The position numbers and the translations under genes are program-made. A stretch of DNA of 32,478 nucleotides from Bacteroidales bacterium (lineage in GTDB: Bacteria; Bacteroidota; Bacteroidia; Bacteroidales; VadinHA17). Shown one piece after another: positions 8,552-17,162 of this stretch; position 1 is the stretch's first letter; each line of letters opens with the position of its first letter. The stretch spans positions 1-32,478 of the forward strand of contig JADGPU010000032.1 of the NCBI GenBank assembly GCA_017882305.1, read 5' to 3'. The notes below the pieces were generated by a model. It had not been told where the DNA came from and made no database searches. It was given only the letters and a program-made list of their open reading frames with translations.

Positions 8552-10798
8552 TTAATTAGAGAAATCTTCTACTCTCCTGACATTTTCAATACCATTGATA
8601 TTGGATATTTTAAGTATCAGATTGTTCAGGTCTTTTGTATGATGAACAAATAAATCAATTGTCCCTTCAAAAATGCCATTATTAACTGAAATATTAATTC
8701 TTGTCATATTTACCTTAAGTTCGGCCGATATGATATTTGTTATATCATTTACCAGTCCGATCCTGTCGATACCTGTCATGCTTATTCTGGCGATGAAAGA
8801 AACCAGTTTATGGATAGCCCATTTAACAGCTATGATCCGGTTTCCTTCATTCGACATGATCCTAATAGCTACCGGGCATTTAGGTTTATGAATAATAATG
8901 GTTCCTTCCGGGGAATGGTAACCGGTAACTTCATCGCCCGGGATTGGATTACAACATTTTGCTATTTCGTATGATTGTTCTGCATTATCAACATTTTCCC
9001 TTAGAAGGAACGGGACATTTTTATCAATACTTCCCTGTTGGACCTCAGAATCTTTCTTCTCTTTCTTTGATCCGATCAGTTTTAATTCCCAGTATTTAAT
9101 AACATTTTTGGTAGGATTCTTCTTAATTGTCTTCTTAAGATTGTCGAGATTAATCCTGCCCATGCTTATTCCCGAATATAAATCTTCTTTATTCGGAACA
9201 TCATAGGAAAGAATTAGTGATTTGAGGATATCGTTATTTACAGTGGCTCCAATTTCCTTAAGTTTGGAATCAAGAATCTCCATACCCTTTTGAATACTAT
9301 CTTTCGAATCATTCCTCAAAGCGTTTTTAATTGCCTCCTTAGCCTTCGATGTCCTCACAAAGGAGAGCCATTCCATATCGGGTTTCGCTATATCGGAAGT
9401 AATTATTTCGACCTGGTCCCCACTCATCAGAATTGAGTTTATAGGATTTAGTTTATAATTTATTTTTGCACCGATAGCTTTATTCCCGATCTCAGTATGT
9501 ATTTCATAAGCAAAATCCAGGGCTGAGGCTCCTTTTGGAAGGCTTACAAGAAACCCTTTTGGAGTAAAAACCATAATTTCTGACGAGAACAGGTTCATTT
9601 TAAATTCGTCAAGAAACTCAATAGGGTCCTCATGTGGATTCTCAAGCATTATACGGATCTTTTTTATCCATTTATCGAGTTCACTCTCCTGAGCATCGTC
9701 TCCTTTATATTTCCAGTGTGACGCATAACCCCTTTCCGCTATCTCATCCATCCGGTTGCTTCTTATCTGTACTTCAATCCACTGACCTTGGGGACCCATG
9801 ACAGTCACATGTAATGCTTCATATCCATTTGGCTTAGGACGGCTTACCCAATCGCGAAGCCTGTCAGGTTTCGGCATATAAGAATCAGTAATAATGGAAT
9901 AAATATTCCAGCATTGAGTTTTTTCAGGAATTCCGGCTACGGGTTCAAATACGATTCTTATGGCGAGAACATCATAAATCTCTTCAAATGGAACATTTTT
10001 AGCCTGCATCTTCTTCCATATTGAGAAAATGGATTTCGGTCTTCCGCTGATGTCAAACTTCAAACCGGATTCATTGAGTTTTTCAATTATGGGTATAGAG
10101 AACTTATTTATAAGAGAAAGATTCTTTTTTTCACTGTGTTTCAGGTTTGATGAAATTTCTTCATAGATATGGGGTTGCCGGAATTTGAAGCTGAGGTCCT
10201 CAAGTTCACTTTTAATAGCATATAAACCAAGCCTGTGGGCGAGAGGAGCGTAAAGAAAAATAGTCTCGCCTGCCACTTTCATCTTTTTATGTTCAGGCAT
10301 TGAATCGAGTGTTCTCATATTATGCAGACGGTCAGCAATTTTTATGAGAATGACCCTGAGATCGTCGGAAAGAGTAAGCAGCATTTTCCTGAAGTTTTCA
10401 GCTTGCAGCGATGATGAATTCTCCTTATTGTAAGTGCCTGATATTTTTGTCAGTCCATCAATAAGAGACGCTATTTTAGGACCAAAATCTCTTTCAACAT
10501 CTTCGAGTGAATATTCAGTATCTTCTACAACATCATGAAGAAGAGCCACGGCAATTGATTTGGCACCAAGTCCTATCTCACGGTTAACTATTTTTGCAAC
10601 TGATATCGGGTGAATGATATAAGGCTCACCTGATTTTCTGCGCATATTCCAGTGAGCTTCATTTGCTATTTTAAAAGCTTTGTCAATAAGTTCCCGGTCC
10701 CCGGGTTTGTTGCACCTTAGAAGATTATTTATCAGACTATCATATTCAGCCTGAATACGGTTTCTGTCCTCTTCATCAAAAATATCTTTGTACCCCAT
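8552..10798 (-). CDS. Bifunctional (p)ppGpp synthetase/hydrolase, RelA/SpoT family
   Basis: 748 residues from the ATG at 10798. It makes and degrades the alarmone (p)ppGpp in the stringent response. Numbering from this ATG: HD hydrolase domain (about 35-180) with HPIS (His63) and HDVVEDT (His88-Asp89), intact; synthetase domain (about 240-350) with Asp276 in YDVLAIR, RPKPNGYEALH (321-331) and Glu342 in EVQIRS, also intact; TGS domain (395-455); a Cys-Cys zinc-finger-like segment (615-616); C-terminal ACT domain (about 668-745). Both active sites look functional. The frame can be extended to TTG 10828, but a TAnnTTTG promoter element at 10833-10840 would place the transcript start about there, so the ATG is preferred. 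Confidence 0.95.
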   Translation of the reverse strand: MGYKDIFDEEDRNRIQAEYDSLINNLLRCNKPGDRELIDKAFKIANEAHWNMRRKSGEPYIIHPISVAKIVNREIGLGAKSIAVALLHDVVEDTEYSLEDVERDFGPKIASLIDGLTKISGTYNKENSSSLQAENFRKMLLTLSDDLRVILIKIADRLHNMRTLDSMPEHKKMKVAGETIFLYAPLAHRLGLYAIKSELEDLSFKFRQPHIYEEISSNLKHSEKKNLSLINKFSIPIIEKLNESGLKFDISGRPKSIFSIWKKMQAKNVPFEEIYDVLAIRIVFEPVAGIPEKTQCWNIYSIITDSYMPKPDRLRDWVSRPKPNGYEALHVTVMGPQGQWIEVQIRSNRMDEIAERGYASHWKYKGDDAQESELDKWIKKIRIMLENPHEDPIEFLDEFKMNLFSSEIMVFTPKGFLVSLPKGASALDFAYEIHTEIGNKAIGAKINYKLNPINSILMSGDQVEIITSDIAKPDMEWLSFVRTSKAKEAIKNALRNDSKDSIQKGMEILDSKLKEIGATVNNDILKSLILSYDVPNKEDLYSGISMGRINLDNLKKTIKKNPTKNVIKYWELKLIGSKKEKKDSEVQQGSIDKNVPFLLRENVDNAEQSYEIAKCCNPIPGDEVTGYHSPEGTIIIHKPKCPVAIRIMSNEGNRIIAVKWAIHKLVSFIARISMTGIDRIGLVNDITNIISAELKVNMTRINISVNNGIFEGTIDLFVHHTKDLNNLILKISNINGIENVRRVEDFSN

Positions 10799-10832
10799 AA
10801 AATAACTGCGCAGCAAGTTCTTATCCAATGTA

Positions 10833-10840
10833 CAAATATA
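10833..10840 (-). promoter_or_regulatory. Candidate RelA/SpoT promoter (TATATTTG)
   Basis: TATATTTG on the minus strand matches the Bacteroidetes -7 element exactly. It lies 35 nt before the ATG and only 5 nt before the alternative TTG, which argues against the TTG start. Confidence 0.55.
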
Positions 10841-10893
10841 GCTTTTCCGGCTTAAAGTTGCTAGCTATAACTGCAAAAGAAATGATGATTTTA

Positions 10894-12387
10894 TTACCTG
10901 CTCCTTATAATAGTAATAGTTCCTGTCTTTGAAATTATCTTTCCCGACGGGGTAGTTAATTTTAAAAACCATAAGCAGACTCCCTGAGGTTGAGGATTTC
11001 CATTTTGTGAGCCATCCCATTCTGCAAGATAATCTCTGGATTCAAATAAAATATTGCCCTGCCTGTCGCTGATTATAAGATGGTATTCAAGTGGTGTAAA
11101 TGACAGGACAGGTTTGAATTTATCATTATCCAGGTCGTTATTGGGAGTGAAAACGTTAGGAACTGTTATAATCTCAGTCGGAGAAGTGCAAATTTTTGAT
11201 GAGATGCTTTCTCCTGAAACACCATAAGGATTTGATGTTTCGGAGGCACTGATGTAGAAACATACTTCCTTTCCGGATACTTCGTACATGATTTGCTGAT
11301 ATCTCTGCACGAAAACTGTATCGGAAGCAGGGATAACCGCTTTTTCTTCAAATCCATTTCCACTGTTCACAAATAGCTTGTATGATGATATTGTTCCCAA
11401 CCAGCTTTTGTACGGATTCCATGAAAGAATGATATTATTTCCCGACTTTTCTAATGAAAGCACCATATTAGAAGCGATATTTGATATCATCACCGGAAGG
11501 CTGCAACTGTTGACAGCTAAAAGCCTGTAATAGTTAATAATGTTTGTTTCTGCCTGAATATCAGTGTAATAGACTGATCCATTAACTGAAACGGGTTTCG
11601 ATATCTCCTGAAAAGCGCCCAATGGTCCGGATTTCCTCTCAAGGCTGAAATTCTTTATCTCCGATAACGGGTCAATTGTAAATGAAAGGGACACTTTGCC
11701 TTCAGAATTTAAAGTTGCCTGGTCGGCGTTTATCCATTGAGGTGCACGTTGCATCTTTGTTGATAAACAGATTTTATTAGATGTGGAAAATGTTCCTTCT
11801 TCCAGATTTGCACGAACCACAAAACAATATTCTGAATAAATTGAAAAATCATTAAGAATAAAGCTTGTATCTCCGGCATTTACATTTCCTGATTCAGTAT
11901 AAGTGCTTCCATCGACAGACAACAAAACAGAATAACCTGTAACTTTTTCCGGGAAAGATGGATAACTGTTCCACGATACCACAATTTTTTTCGTACACGT
12001 ATCAATAGAAACCTCCTCAAAAATTGAATTAAGTATGTTTGAAAAAATGCTTGTACATCTTGGCAGTCTCATGGCTGCAACAACATACGAGACAGTAAAA
12101 TATTTTGAAGCAGTACTTGAGAGTGTATAACTTGTGGCAGCAGGATCCCAAACAGTATCGATTGGCATTCCATCTCCATCATTATATGAATAGAGAATGT
12201 AGGCGGCAATATCAGGTGACGGACTCAAAATCCACGTCAGTTTAGTATTACCTGTTTCTGACTGCACTGAGACAGATGTAAGTACAGGAGGTAACGGCGG
12301 ATCCGTAATGCAATTAGTCTGGGAGAAAGCGCCTCCTGACCAAAGACTGAATAGAATAATGATAAAATAAAAATACCGGTTTTTCAT
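10894..12387 (-). CDS. Secreted FN3-like protein with type IX secretion (gliding-motility type) C-terminal domain
   Basis: 497 residues. A signal peptide (hydrophobic 6-20) is likely cut at AFS|QTN (22/23). The body holds several fibronectin type III-like units of about 95 residues, with repeated strands such as TKLTWILSPSPDIAAYILYS, KIVVSWNSYPSF and NIILSWNPYKSW. The last 92 residues (from about 405) form the type IX type B sorting domain: VPNVFTPNNDLDND, then YHLIISDRQGNILFES, EWDG and PQGVCLWFLKL. It is exported by Sec, crosses the outer membrane by the type IX system and probably stays at the cell surface as an adhesion or binding protein. Its ATG overlaps the stop of the upstream M16 gene (ATGA, 12384-12387). 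Confidence 0.88.
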   Translation of the reverse strand: MKNRYFYFIIILFSLWSGGAFSQTNCITDPPLPPVLTSVSVQSETGNTKLTWILSPSPDIAAYILYSYNDGDGMPIDTVWDPAATSYTLSSTASKYFTVSYVVAAMRLPRCTSIFSNILNSIFEEVSIDTCTKKIVVSWNSYPSFPEKVTGYSVLLSVDGSTYTESGNVNAGDTSFILNDFSIYSEYCFVVRANLEEGTFSTSNKICLSTKMQRAPQWINADQATLNSEGKVSLSFTIDPLSEIKNFSLERKSGPLGAFQEISKPVSVNGSVYYTDIQAETNIINYYRLLAVNSCSLPVMISNIASNMVLSLEKSGNNIILSWNPYKSWLGTISSYKLFVNSGNGFEEKAVIPASDTVFVQRYQQIMYEVSGKEVCFYISASETSNPYGVSGESISSKICTSPTEIITVPNVFTPNNDLDNDKFKPVLSFTPLEYHLIISDRQGNILFESRDYLAEWDGSQNGNPQPQGVCLWFLKLTTPSGKIISKTGTITIIRSR

Positions 12388-13667
12388 TCAGAGCCGACTG
12401 TTATTTCATAAAGGTCATTAATATTGTAATACGTCCTGGCCAGTTCAATTATTTCGTCAGGATCAATTGTTTTTATTTTTTCAGCCAACCTGTAATAATA
12501 ACTACTGTCCAGACCGAATTCCCATGCAGATCTGAAACTTTCAGCAAGAGCAAAGGGTCCGTCGAACATTCTGACCATCTCACCCGACATATAATTACGT
12601 ACAACTGCCATCTCTTCTTTCTTCACCGCGACATCCTGCAGAATCTTTATCTCCCTGTATATCTCATCAATCGCTTTTTGACAGTTTTTCTGACCGACCT
12701 CTGCTGAGATTATTTTGTAACCTGTAAGATCAAGTGAGGAGATTGATGAGCTTATCCCGTAAGTGTACCCCTTTTCTTCACGAATATTTTTCATCAGTCG
12801 TGAACCAAAGTAACCTCCCAGGATAGAATCAAGAATCTTCAGACCCGGATAATCAGAATGCCTTTTGTTGATGGTTGCTGAGCCTATCCTGATTGCAGTT
12901 TGGACTGTTCCGGGTTTATTAATATGGACTTTTTTTAATTTTTCACTTTTTAGGAGTCTAACGGGATCTTCATCATCATTTTCCCTTGAACCGATATTAC
13001 CAAGATATGAATTGAGAAATTCAGTAGTTTTGTAATGAATTTTACCAGATATTATGACTGCCATATTCTCAGGAGTATAATATTTAGAGTGGAAATCTGA
13101 AAGCAGTGAAGGAGTCATATTTTCAAAATCCTGTTCACGAATCTGGTAACCGTATGGGTGAATCTTTCCAAAGAGAGATTCAAAAAACTGATCTACTGCA
13201 AGGTTCTGAACTTTTTCCCTGTTTACCATATACCATCGAAGCCGTTTTTTCATAAGTGAATTTAATTCAGCTTCAGGAAAAACAGGGCGAAACAATATCT
13301 CACGACTAAGTTCCAGAACCTTTTCAATGTGTTTGTTCAGGAAAAAGAGGATAATTCCGGAACAATCCTTTTCAATGGACAGGTTCAGGAATATACCATA
13401 ATAATCGAGTAACCTGTTTAGTTCTTCAGGACTGTAATTCTGAGAACCCTCAGTAAGCATCATATTGCAGGTCGAAGCTAATAATGGCTTATATTCCTTA
13501 ATCTGGCCTGCTCTGAAAACAAATTCAAGACGCATAATATCCTCTGTGCCGGCTTCGATCAAATAAACCGGTACACCGTTATTCAGACCGAATGATTTTG
13601 CTTCAGGAATAGATACCTTTTCAACCGGGAATACCGGTGGTTGTATTCTTTGCAGGTTATTCATCAT
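12384..13667 (-). CDS. M16 family peptidase homologue lacking the zinc motif (probable inactive partner)
   Basis: 427 residues from the first of two ATGs at 13667, which overlaps the preceding stop as ATGA; the longer frame from TTG 13706 would run 40 nt into that gene. The fold is M16 (insulinase/processing peptidase), with the conserved ends NNGVPVYLIEAG and EEKGYTYGISSSISS plus GGYFGSRLMKNIREEKGY. At the position of the HxxEH zinc motif it reads STCNMMLTEGSQ, so it should not cut peptides. In M16B families such a chain pairs with an active one and helps bind substrate, as in mitochondrial processing peptidase alpha/beta. No signal peptide is visible, so a cytoplasmic location is likely. 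It is flanked by its active partner and a type IX cargo gene, both overlapping by 4 nt. Confidence 0.9.
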   Translation of the reverse strand: MMNNLQRIQPPVFPVEKVSIPEAKSFGLNNGVPVYLIEAGTEDIMRLEFVFRAGQIKEYKPLLASTCNMMLTEGSQNYSPEELNRLLDYYGIFLNLSIEKDCSGIILFFLNKHIEKVLELSREILFRPVFPEAELNSLMKKRLRWYMVNREKVQNLAVDQFFESLFGKIHPYGYQIREQDFENMTPSLLSDFHSKYYTPENMAVIISGKIHYKTTEFLNSYLGNIGSRENDDEDPVRLLKSEKLKKVHINKPGTVQTAIRIGSATINKRHSDYPGLKILDSILGGYFGSRLMKNIREEKGYTYGISSSISSLDLTGYKIISAEVGQKNCQKAIDEIYREIKILQDVAVKKEEMAVVRNYMSGEMVRMFDGPFALAESFRSAWEFGLDSSYYYRLAEKIKTIDPDEIIELARTYYNINDLYEITVGSE

Positions 13668-14911
13668 TTCTCTTCTCGCGTTGATATATAATTCAGGGTA
13701 TTGCAATTAGAAGGAACAAAGTATCTTTTTATTGCTTCGATTACCATATCATAACTGACATTTCTATATGCCTCAACTTCGTTGTTTATTAATCCGGGGT
13801 CTCCAAGAAGTTCAAAAAATGAAAGATTTGCGGCCTTATTAAGAATACTGGTATTGGAAAAGACAGTTGTAGATTCAAATTTGTTCTTCACCTTTTCCAT
13901 TTCATCTTTAATTCCATTTTTGCTTAGCAAACCACTAATTACTTCATTTACAGATTCATCAGCATTTTGTATATCAACTCCTTTCATTAGCTTTCCCTGG
14001 ACAATAATGAGTCCCGGATCTATATCTGAGGTCAGGTAAGCATTTATTTCACTGAACAATTTCTTTTCCCTTACGAGTTTTGTATATAATCTGCCGGATT
14101 CTCCTCCGGCCAGAAGATCTGTAACAAGATCGAGTGTATAAAAATCTTTCCTGTTTCTGGGACCAATATGCCAGGCTTTATATAATGCCGTTGATGGCAC
14201 ATCTCTTTCAATAGTGAGGATTCTGTCCTCTGTCTGTTCTGGTTCGGCAGGAAGGTTTCTTGACTGTACTGCTCTTTTTTCAATAGGGCCAAACCACTTC
14301 TGTGTAAGTTTAAGTGCAAGTTCATATCCAATATTGCCGGTAAGTGAAAGTATTGCATTATTTGGGGCATAATGTGAAAAGAAAAAACCTTTTACCTGTT
14401 CAAGGTTGGTATTTCTAATATGAGCCATATCCATTCCGATTGTCGGCCACCTGTATGGATGTACTTTATAAGCTAATGGTCGCAGTTTTAATAGGGCATC
14501 TCCATAAGGTTGATTAAGATATCGCTGGTTGAATTCCTCAATGACAACATTTCTCTGTGTATCAAGATTCTTCTGGGAAAAATCAAGTTCAAGCATTCTG
14601 TCGGATTCAAGCCAAAAACCTGTTTCAATATTTTCTGAAGGAACTGTAAGATAATAATTTGTAATATCATTATTGGTAAATGCATTATTTTCACCACCTA
14701 CCAGTTGGAGAGGTGTGTCGTAATCAGGAACATTCATTGAACCTCCAAACATAAGATGTTCAAATAGATGTGCCAGTCCGGTCATTGCCGGATCCTCGTC
14801 CCTCGATCCAACATTATAAAGGAGGTTCATAGCTATAAGGGGAGTAGATTTATCTTCGTGTACCAGAACCCTTAATCCATTTTCAAGTGAAAATCTTTTA
14901 TAGTTTATCAT
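13664..14911 (-). CDS. M16 family zinc metallopeptidase (active subunit)
   Basis: 415 residues from the ATG at 14911; a frame from TTG 14926 exists, but MINYKRFSLENGLRVLVHED is the normal family start. The inverted zinc motif HLFEH is intact (His48, Glu51, His52), preceded by GLA and followed by LMFGGS, and the distant Glu ligand lies in NVVIEEFNQR (about 125-126). The C-terminal half has the second M16 repeat (LAGGESGRLYTKLVREKKL). These enzymes degrade or process peptides inside a closing clamshell made with a second chain, which is the next gene, coupled by an ATGA overlap. It has no signal peptide. It is first in a three-gene operon. Confidence 0.93.
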   Translation of the reverse strand: MINYKRFSLENGLRVLVHEDKSTPLIAMNLLYNVGSRDEDPAMTGLAHLFEHLMFGGSMNVPDYDTPLQLVGGENNAFTNNDITNYYLTVPSENIETGFWLESDRMLELDFSQKNLDTQRNVVIEEFNQRYLNQPYGDALLKLRPLAYKVHPYRWPTIGMDMAHIRNTNLEQVKGFFFSHYAPNNAILSLTGNIGYELALKLTQKWFGPIEKRAVQSRNLPAEPEQTEDRILTIERDVPSTALYKAWHIGPRNRKDFYTLDLVTDLLAGGESGRLYTKLVREKKLFSEINAYLTSDIDPGLIIVQGKLMKGVDIQNADESVNEVISGLLSKNGIKDEMEKVKNKFESTTVFSNTSILNKAANLSFFELLGDPGLINNEVEAYRNVSYDMVIEAIKRYFVPSNCNTLNYISTREEK

Positions 14912-14969
14912 ACATCTTAACTTCAATTATCAGAAATGGATGCGAACATACCGTAATAATGGCTGATGA

Positions 14970-14977
14970 CAAACTTA
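14970..14977 (-). promoter_or_regulatory. Candidate promoter of the M16 operon (TAAGTTTG)
   Basis: TAAGTTTG on the minus strand matches TAnnTTTG, about 58 nt before the ATG. It is divergent from the element at 15010-15017. Confidence 0.5.
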
Positions 14978-15009
14978 ATTAAAAAACAGTGAAGGTTTAG
15001 TATTGTTTT

Positions 15010-15017
15010 TATATTTG
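15010..15017 (+). promoter_or_regulatory. Candidate promoter (TATATTTG) upstream of the ClC remnant and glyA
   Basis: TATATTTG matches TAnnTTTG and ends only 7 nt before the remnant's ATG. No other clear plus-strand promoter is seen before glyA, so this may now drive glyA with a leader of about 330 nt that contains the remnant. Confidence 0.4.
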
Positions 15018-15024
15018 CATAATT

Positions 15025-15351
15025 ATGTTCAGAAATCGTTTTTTCAGAAGAATACTTCATCAAAACCTATTTGAAATTGATCAGGTTAAGTTAGTCTACT
15101 TCCTTAGTCTTATTGTAGGATTACTGAGTCCGATCGCTGCCGCTTTACTTAAGTATTCGATTCATTATACACATAAAATTCTTACCGAGAGGATTACATC
15201 AGTGTCGGGTAGCTATATCATAAATTCTTACTTGAGGCTTATTCTTGGAGGGATATTATATTGGATTTATCTCCAAATCAAGGATTTATTCAACATATCG
15301 CGAATTGCTTATTGAATTTTCAGAAGAATAGACGTATTAAAATTATATAGC
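15025..15351 (+). pseudogene. N-terminal remnant of a ClC-type chloride channel/antiporter gene
   Basis: A 96-residue frame (15025-15315) reads like the start of Bacteroidetes ClC proteins: short basic head, then LSLIVGLLSPIAAALLKYSIHYTH as the first helices, a polar stretch and a second hydrophobic helix (LRLILGGILYWIYLQIKD). It ends at TGA 15313-15315 after NISRIAY. In the same frame beyond the stop, IFRRIDVLK continues what would be the ISRILYAISRR-like stretch of the family. A full ClC needs more than 400 residues, but glyA begins 36 nt later. So most of the gene is gone and a stop has arisen in what is left. Family assignment rests on remembered patterns and could be wrong; a short membrane peptide might still be made. 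Confidence 0.6.
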
Positions 15352-16632
15352 ATGAAAAGAGATAATTTGATTTTTGAACTTATCGAAAAGGAGCGTCAGC
15401 GCCAGATAAATGGAATTGAGTTAATTGCTTCCGAAAATTTTGTCAGTCCTCAAGTGCTTGAAGCAATGGGATCGGTAATGACAAATAAATATGCTGAAGG
15501 GTATCCTGGAAACCGTTATTATGGTGGTTGCGAGATAGTTGACCAGACAGAACAGATAGCTATTGACAGGGTGAAACAACTTTTTGATGCTGAATATGCC
15601 AACGTTCAGCCTCACTCCGGAGCCCAGGCAAATATGGCTGTGTTTATGACGGTGCTTAAGCCGGGTGATACTTTTATGGGATTAAATCTGGCTCATGGGG
15701 GACATCTTTCACATGGATCTCCTGTTAATTCATCGGGTATCTTTTACAGGCCGGTTGCCTACAGCGTTAAAGAGGATGACGGATTAGTTGATTATGATAT
15801 GATGGAGAAGATTGCACTGAAAGAAAAGCCAAAGATGATAATTGGGGGGGCATCGGCTTATTCGCGTGAATGGGATTATGAAAGAATGAGAAAAATTGCG
15901 GATATGATCGGTGCTATTCTGGTTGTTGATATGGCACATCCGGCAGGGTTAATTGCAGCTGGTCTTATGAAGAATCCCTTGAAATTCGCACATATTGTTA
16001 CCTCAACAACTCATAAAACACTTCGCGGACCAAGAGGAGGAATTATCCTGATGGGCAAGGATTTTTTAAATCCATGGGGTACAACTACACCAAAAGGTGA
16101 ATTAAAAATGATGTCTTCTCTTTTAAACTCTGCTTTGTTTCCTGGCATACAAGGTGGTCCTCTGGAGCATGTAATTGCCTCAAAAGCAGTCTCTTTTGGT
16201 GAAGCACTCTCTCCCGGGTTCAATGAATACCAGGCTATGGTTAAAAAGAATGCCTTTGTGATGGCAAAAGCATTTATGGATAAAGGTTATAAAGTCATCT
16301 CTGATGGCACTGACAATCATCTGATGTTAATTGATCTCAGGACCAGATTCCCGGAAATATCAGGCAAAAAAGTTGAAAACACTCTTGTACTATCCCATAT
16401 TACAGTAAATAAAAATATGGTGCCCTTTGATAACCGTTCTCCATTCCTGACCTCCGGTTTAAGAGTCGGTACTCCGGCAATAACTACCCGGGGCCTTAAA
16501 GAAGACCATATGGAAATAATAGTTGACCTGATTGATGAGGTTATTTCGAATATTGAAAATGAAGCAGTTATTGCAAGGGTAGGAGAGAAAGTGGTTAAGA
16601 TGATGAAATCATTTCCTCTCTTTTCGATGTGA
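15352..16632 (+). CDS. glyA: Serine hydroxymethyltransferase
   Basis: 426 residues, full length. It is a PLP enzyme that interconverts serine and glycine while loading one-carbon units on tetrahydrofolate, in the cytoplasm. The start [14 protein letters not shown] and [19 protein letters not shown] are typical. [13 protein letters not shown] (48-59), the His-rich [11 protein letters not shown] (112-122), VVDMAHPAG (191-199, Asp193 pairs with the PLP ring) and [13 protein letters not shown] with the PLP lysine Lys222 are intact. The frame is in phase with the ClC remnant upstream but separated by its stop. No ribosome-binding site is evident, as is common in Bacteroidetes. Confidence 0.97.
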   Translation: MKRDNLIFELIEKERQRQINGIELIASENFVSPQVLEAMGSVMTNKYAEGYPGNRYYGGCEIVDQTEQIAIDRVKQLFDAEYANVQPHSGAQANMAVFMTVLKPGDTFMGLNLAHGGHLSHGSPVNSSGIFYRPVAYSVKEDDGLVDYDMMEKIALKEKPKMIIGGASAYSREWDYERMRKIADMIGAILVVDMAHPAGLIAAGLMKNPLKFAHIVTSTTHKTLRGPRGGIILMGKDFLNPWGTTTPKGELKMMSSLLNSALFPGIQGGPLEHVIASKAVSFGEALSPGFNEYQAMVKKNAFVMAKAFMDKGYKVISDGTDNHLMLIDLRTRFPEISGKKVENTLVLSHITVNKNMVPFDNRSPFLTSGLRVGTPAITTRGLKEDHMEIIVDLIDEVISNIENEAVIARVGEKVVKMMKSFPLFSM

Positions 16633-16686
16633 TAATAACAAAAAAGAACTGAATTATTAAAACTTAACTGATATAGATTTTTATTT

Positions 16687-16694
16687 TAACTTTG
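16687..16694 (+). promoter_or_regulatory. Candidate promoter of the response regulator (TAACTTTG)
   Basis: TAACTTTG is an exact TAnnTTTG match, 27 nt before the ATG at 16722 and after the glyA stop, so the response regulator is probably transcribed on its own. Confidence 0.55.
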
Positions 16695-16721
16695 TACATA
16701 CCTATTTTCAACCTCTAATCG

Positions 16722-17108
16722 ATGAATAACCAGAAACTTATTTTTATTGTTGACGATGATCCTTTTATTAACATGTTGGTTGTTAAACGATTTACATCTG
16801 AAGGTTTCCGTCTTGAAGCCTTCTTATATGGTGAAGATTGCCTCAGGGCACTAAACAAAAAACCTGATCTGATAATACTCGACTACTATTTTGTCAATAA
16901 TGAACATAAAGTAATGAATGGAATGGAAGTTTTCGACAAGATAAAAGAGTTACGACCTGAAACTCCTGTAATAATGTTATCGGGTCAGGAAAAAGGAGAG
17001 ATTGTTCTTGAACTTGCAAGGAAAGGTATTGATGATTATATTATTAAAGACAATAATCTAATCGATAATCTCAATGTTGCTATCGGCGAATTATTTGCCA
17101 GGCAATAG
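16722..17108 (+). CDS. Single-domain response regulator (CheY-like receiver)
   Basis: 128 residues, a receiver domain and nothing else. The acidic pocket Asp11-Asp12-Asp13, the phosphorylation site Asp54 in LIILDYYF, the switch Ser87 in IMLSGQ, and Lys109 in YIIKD are all present, so it should accept phosphate from a histidine kinase. With no output domain it must act by protein contact, as a relay or a motor or enzyme modulator. No kinase gene is nearby. The loop after Asp54 (YYFVNNEHKVMNG) is a few residues longer than in CheY, as is common in Bacteroidetes receivers. The partner is unknown. Confidence 0.93.
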   Translation: MNNQKLIFIVDDDPFINMLVVKRFTSEGFRLEAFLYGEDCLRALNKKPDLIILDYYFVNNEHKVMNGMEVFDKIKELRPETPVIMLSGQEKGEIVLELARKGIDDYIIKDNNLIDNLNVAIGELFARQ

Positions 17109-17120
17109 AAATGAAATGAT

Positions 17121-17152
17121 TTGCAGGGAATAGTCGCGACTATTCCCTACAA
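17121..17152. repeat. Palindromic repeat with a perfect 24-bp core
   Basis: 17125-17148 is a perfect palindrome (AGGGAATAGTCG then its reverse complement). Counting TTG/CAA on the outside, the symmetry extends over 32 bp with one mismatch. It lies between the tail ends of the convergent response regulator and TonB genes, a spot where it could act as a two-way transcription stop, though no T-run follows on either strand. Similar palindromes occur, as I recall, in other Bacteroidetes intergenic regions. Confidence 0.75.
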
Positions 17153-17162
17153 CTACACAATC

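Noticed and set aside
10799-10828. TTG start of RelA/SpoT
   Set aside because: It is only 5 nt from a good -7 promoter element, so it would be at or before the transcript start.
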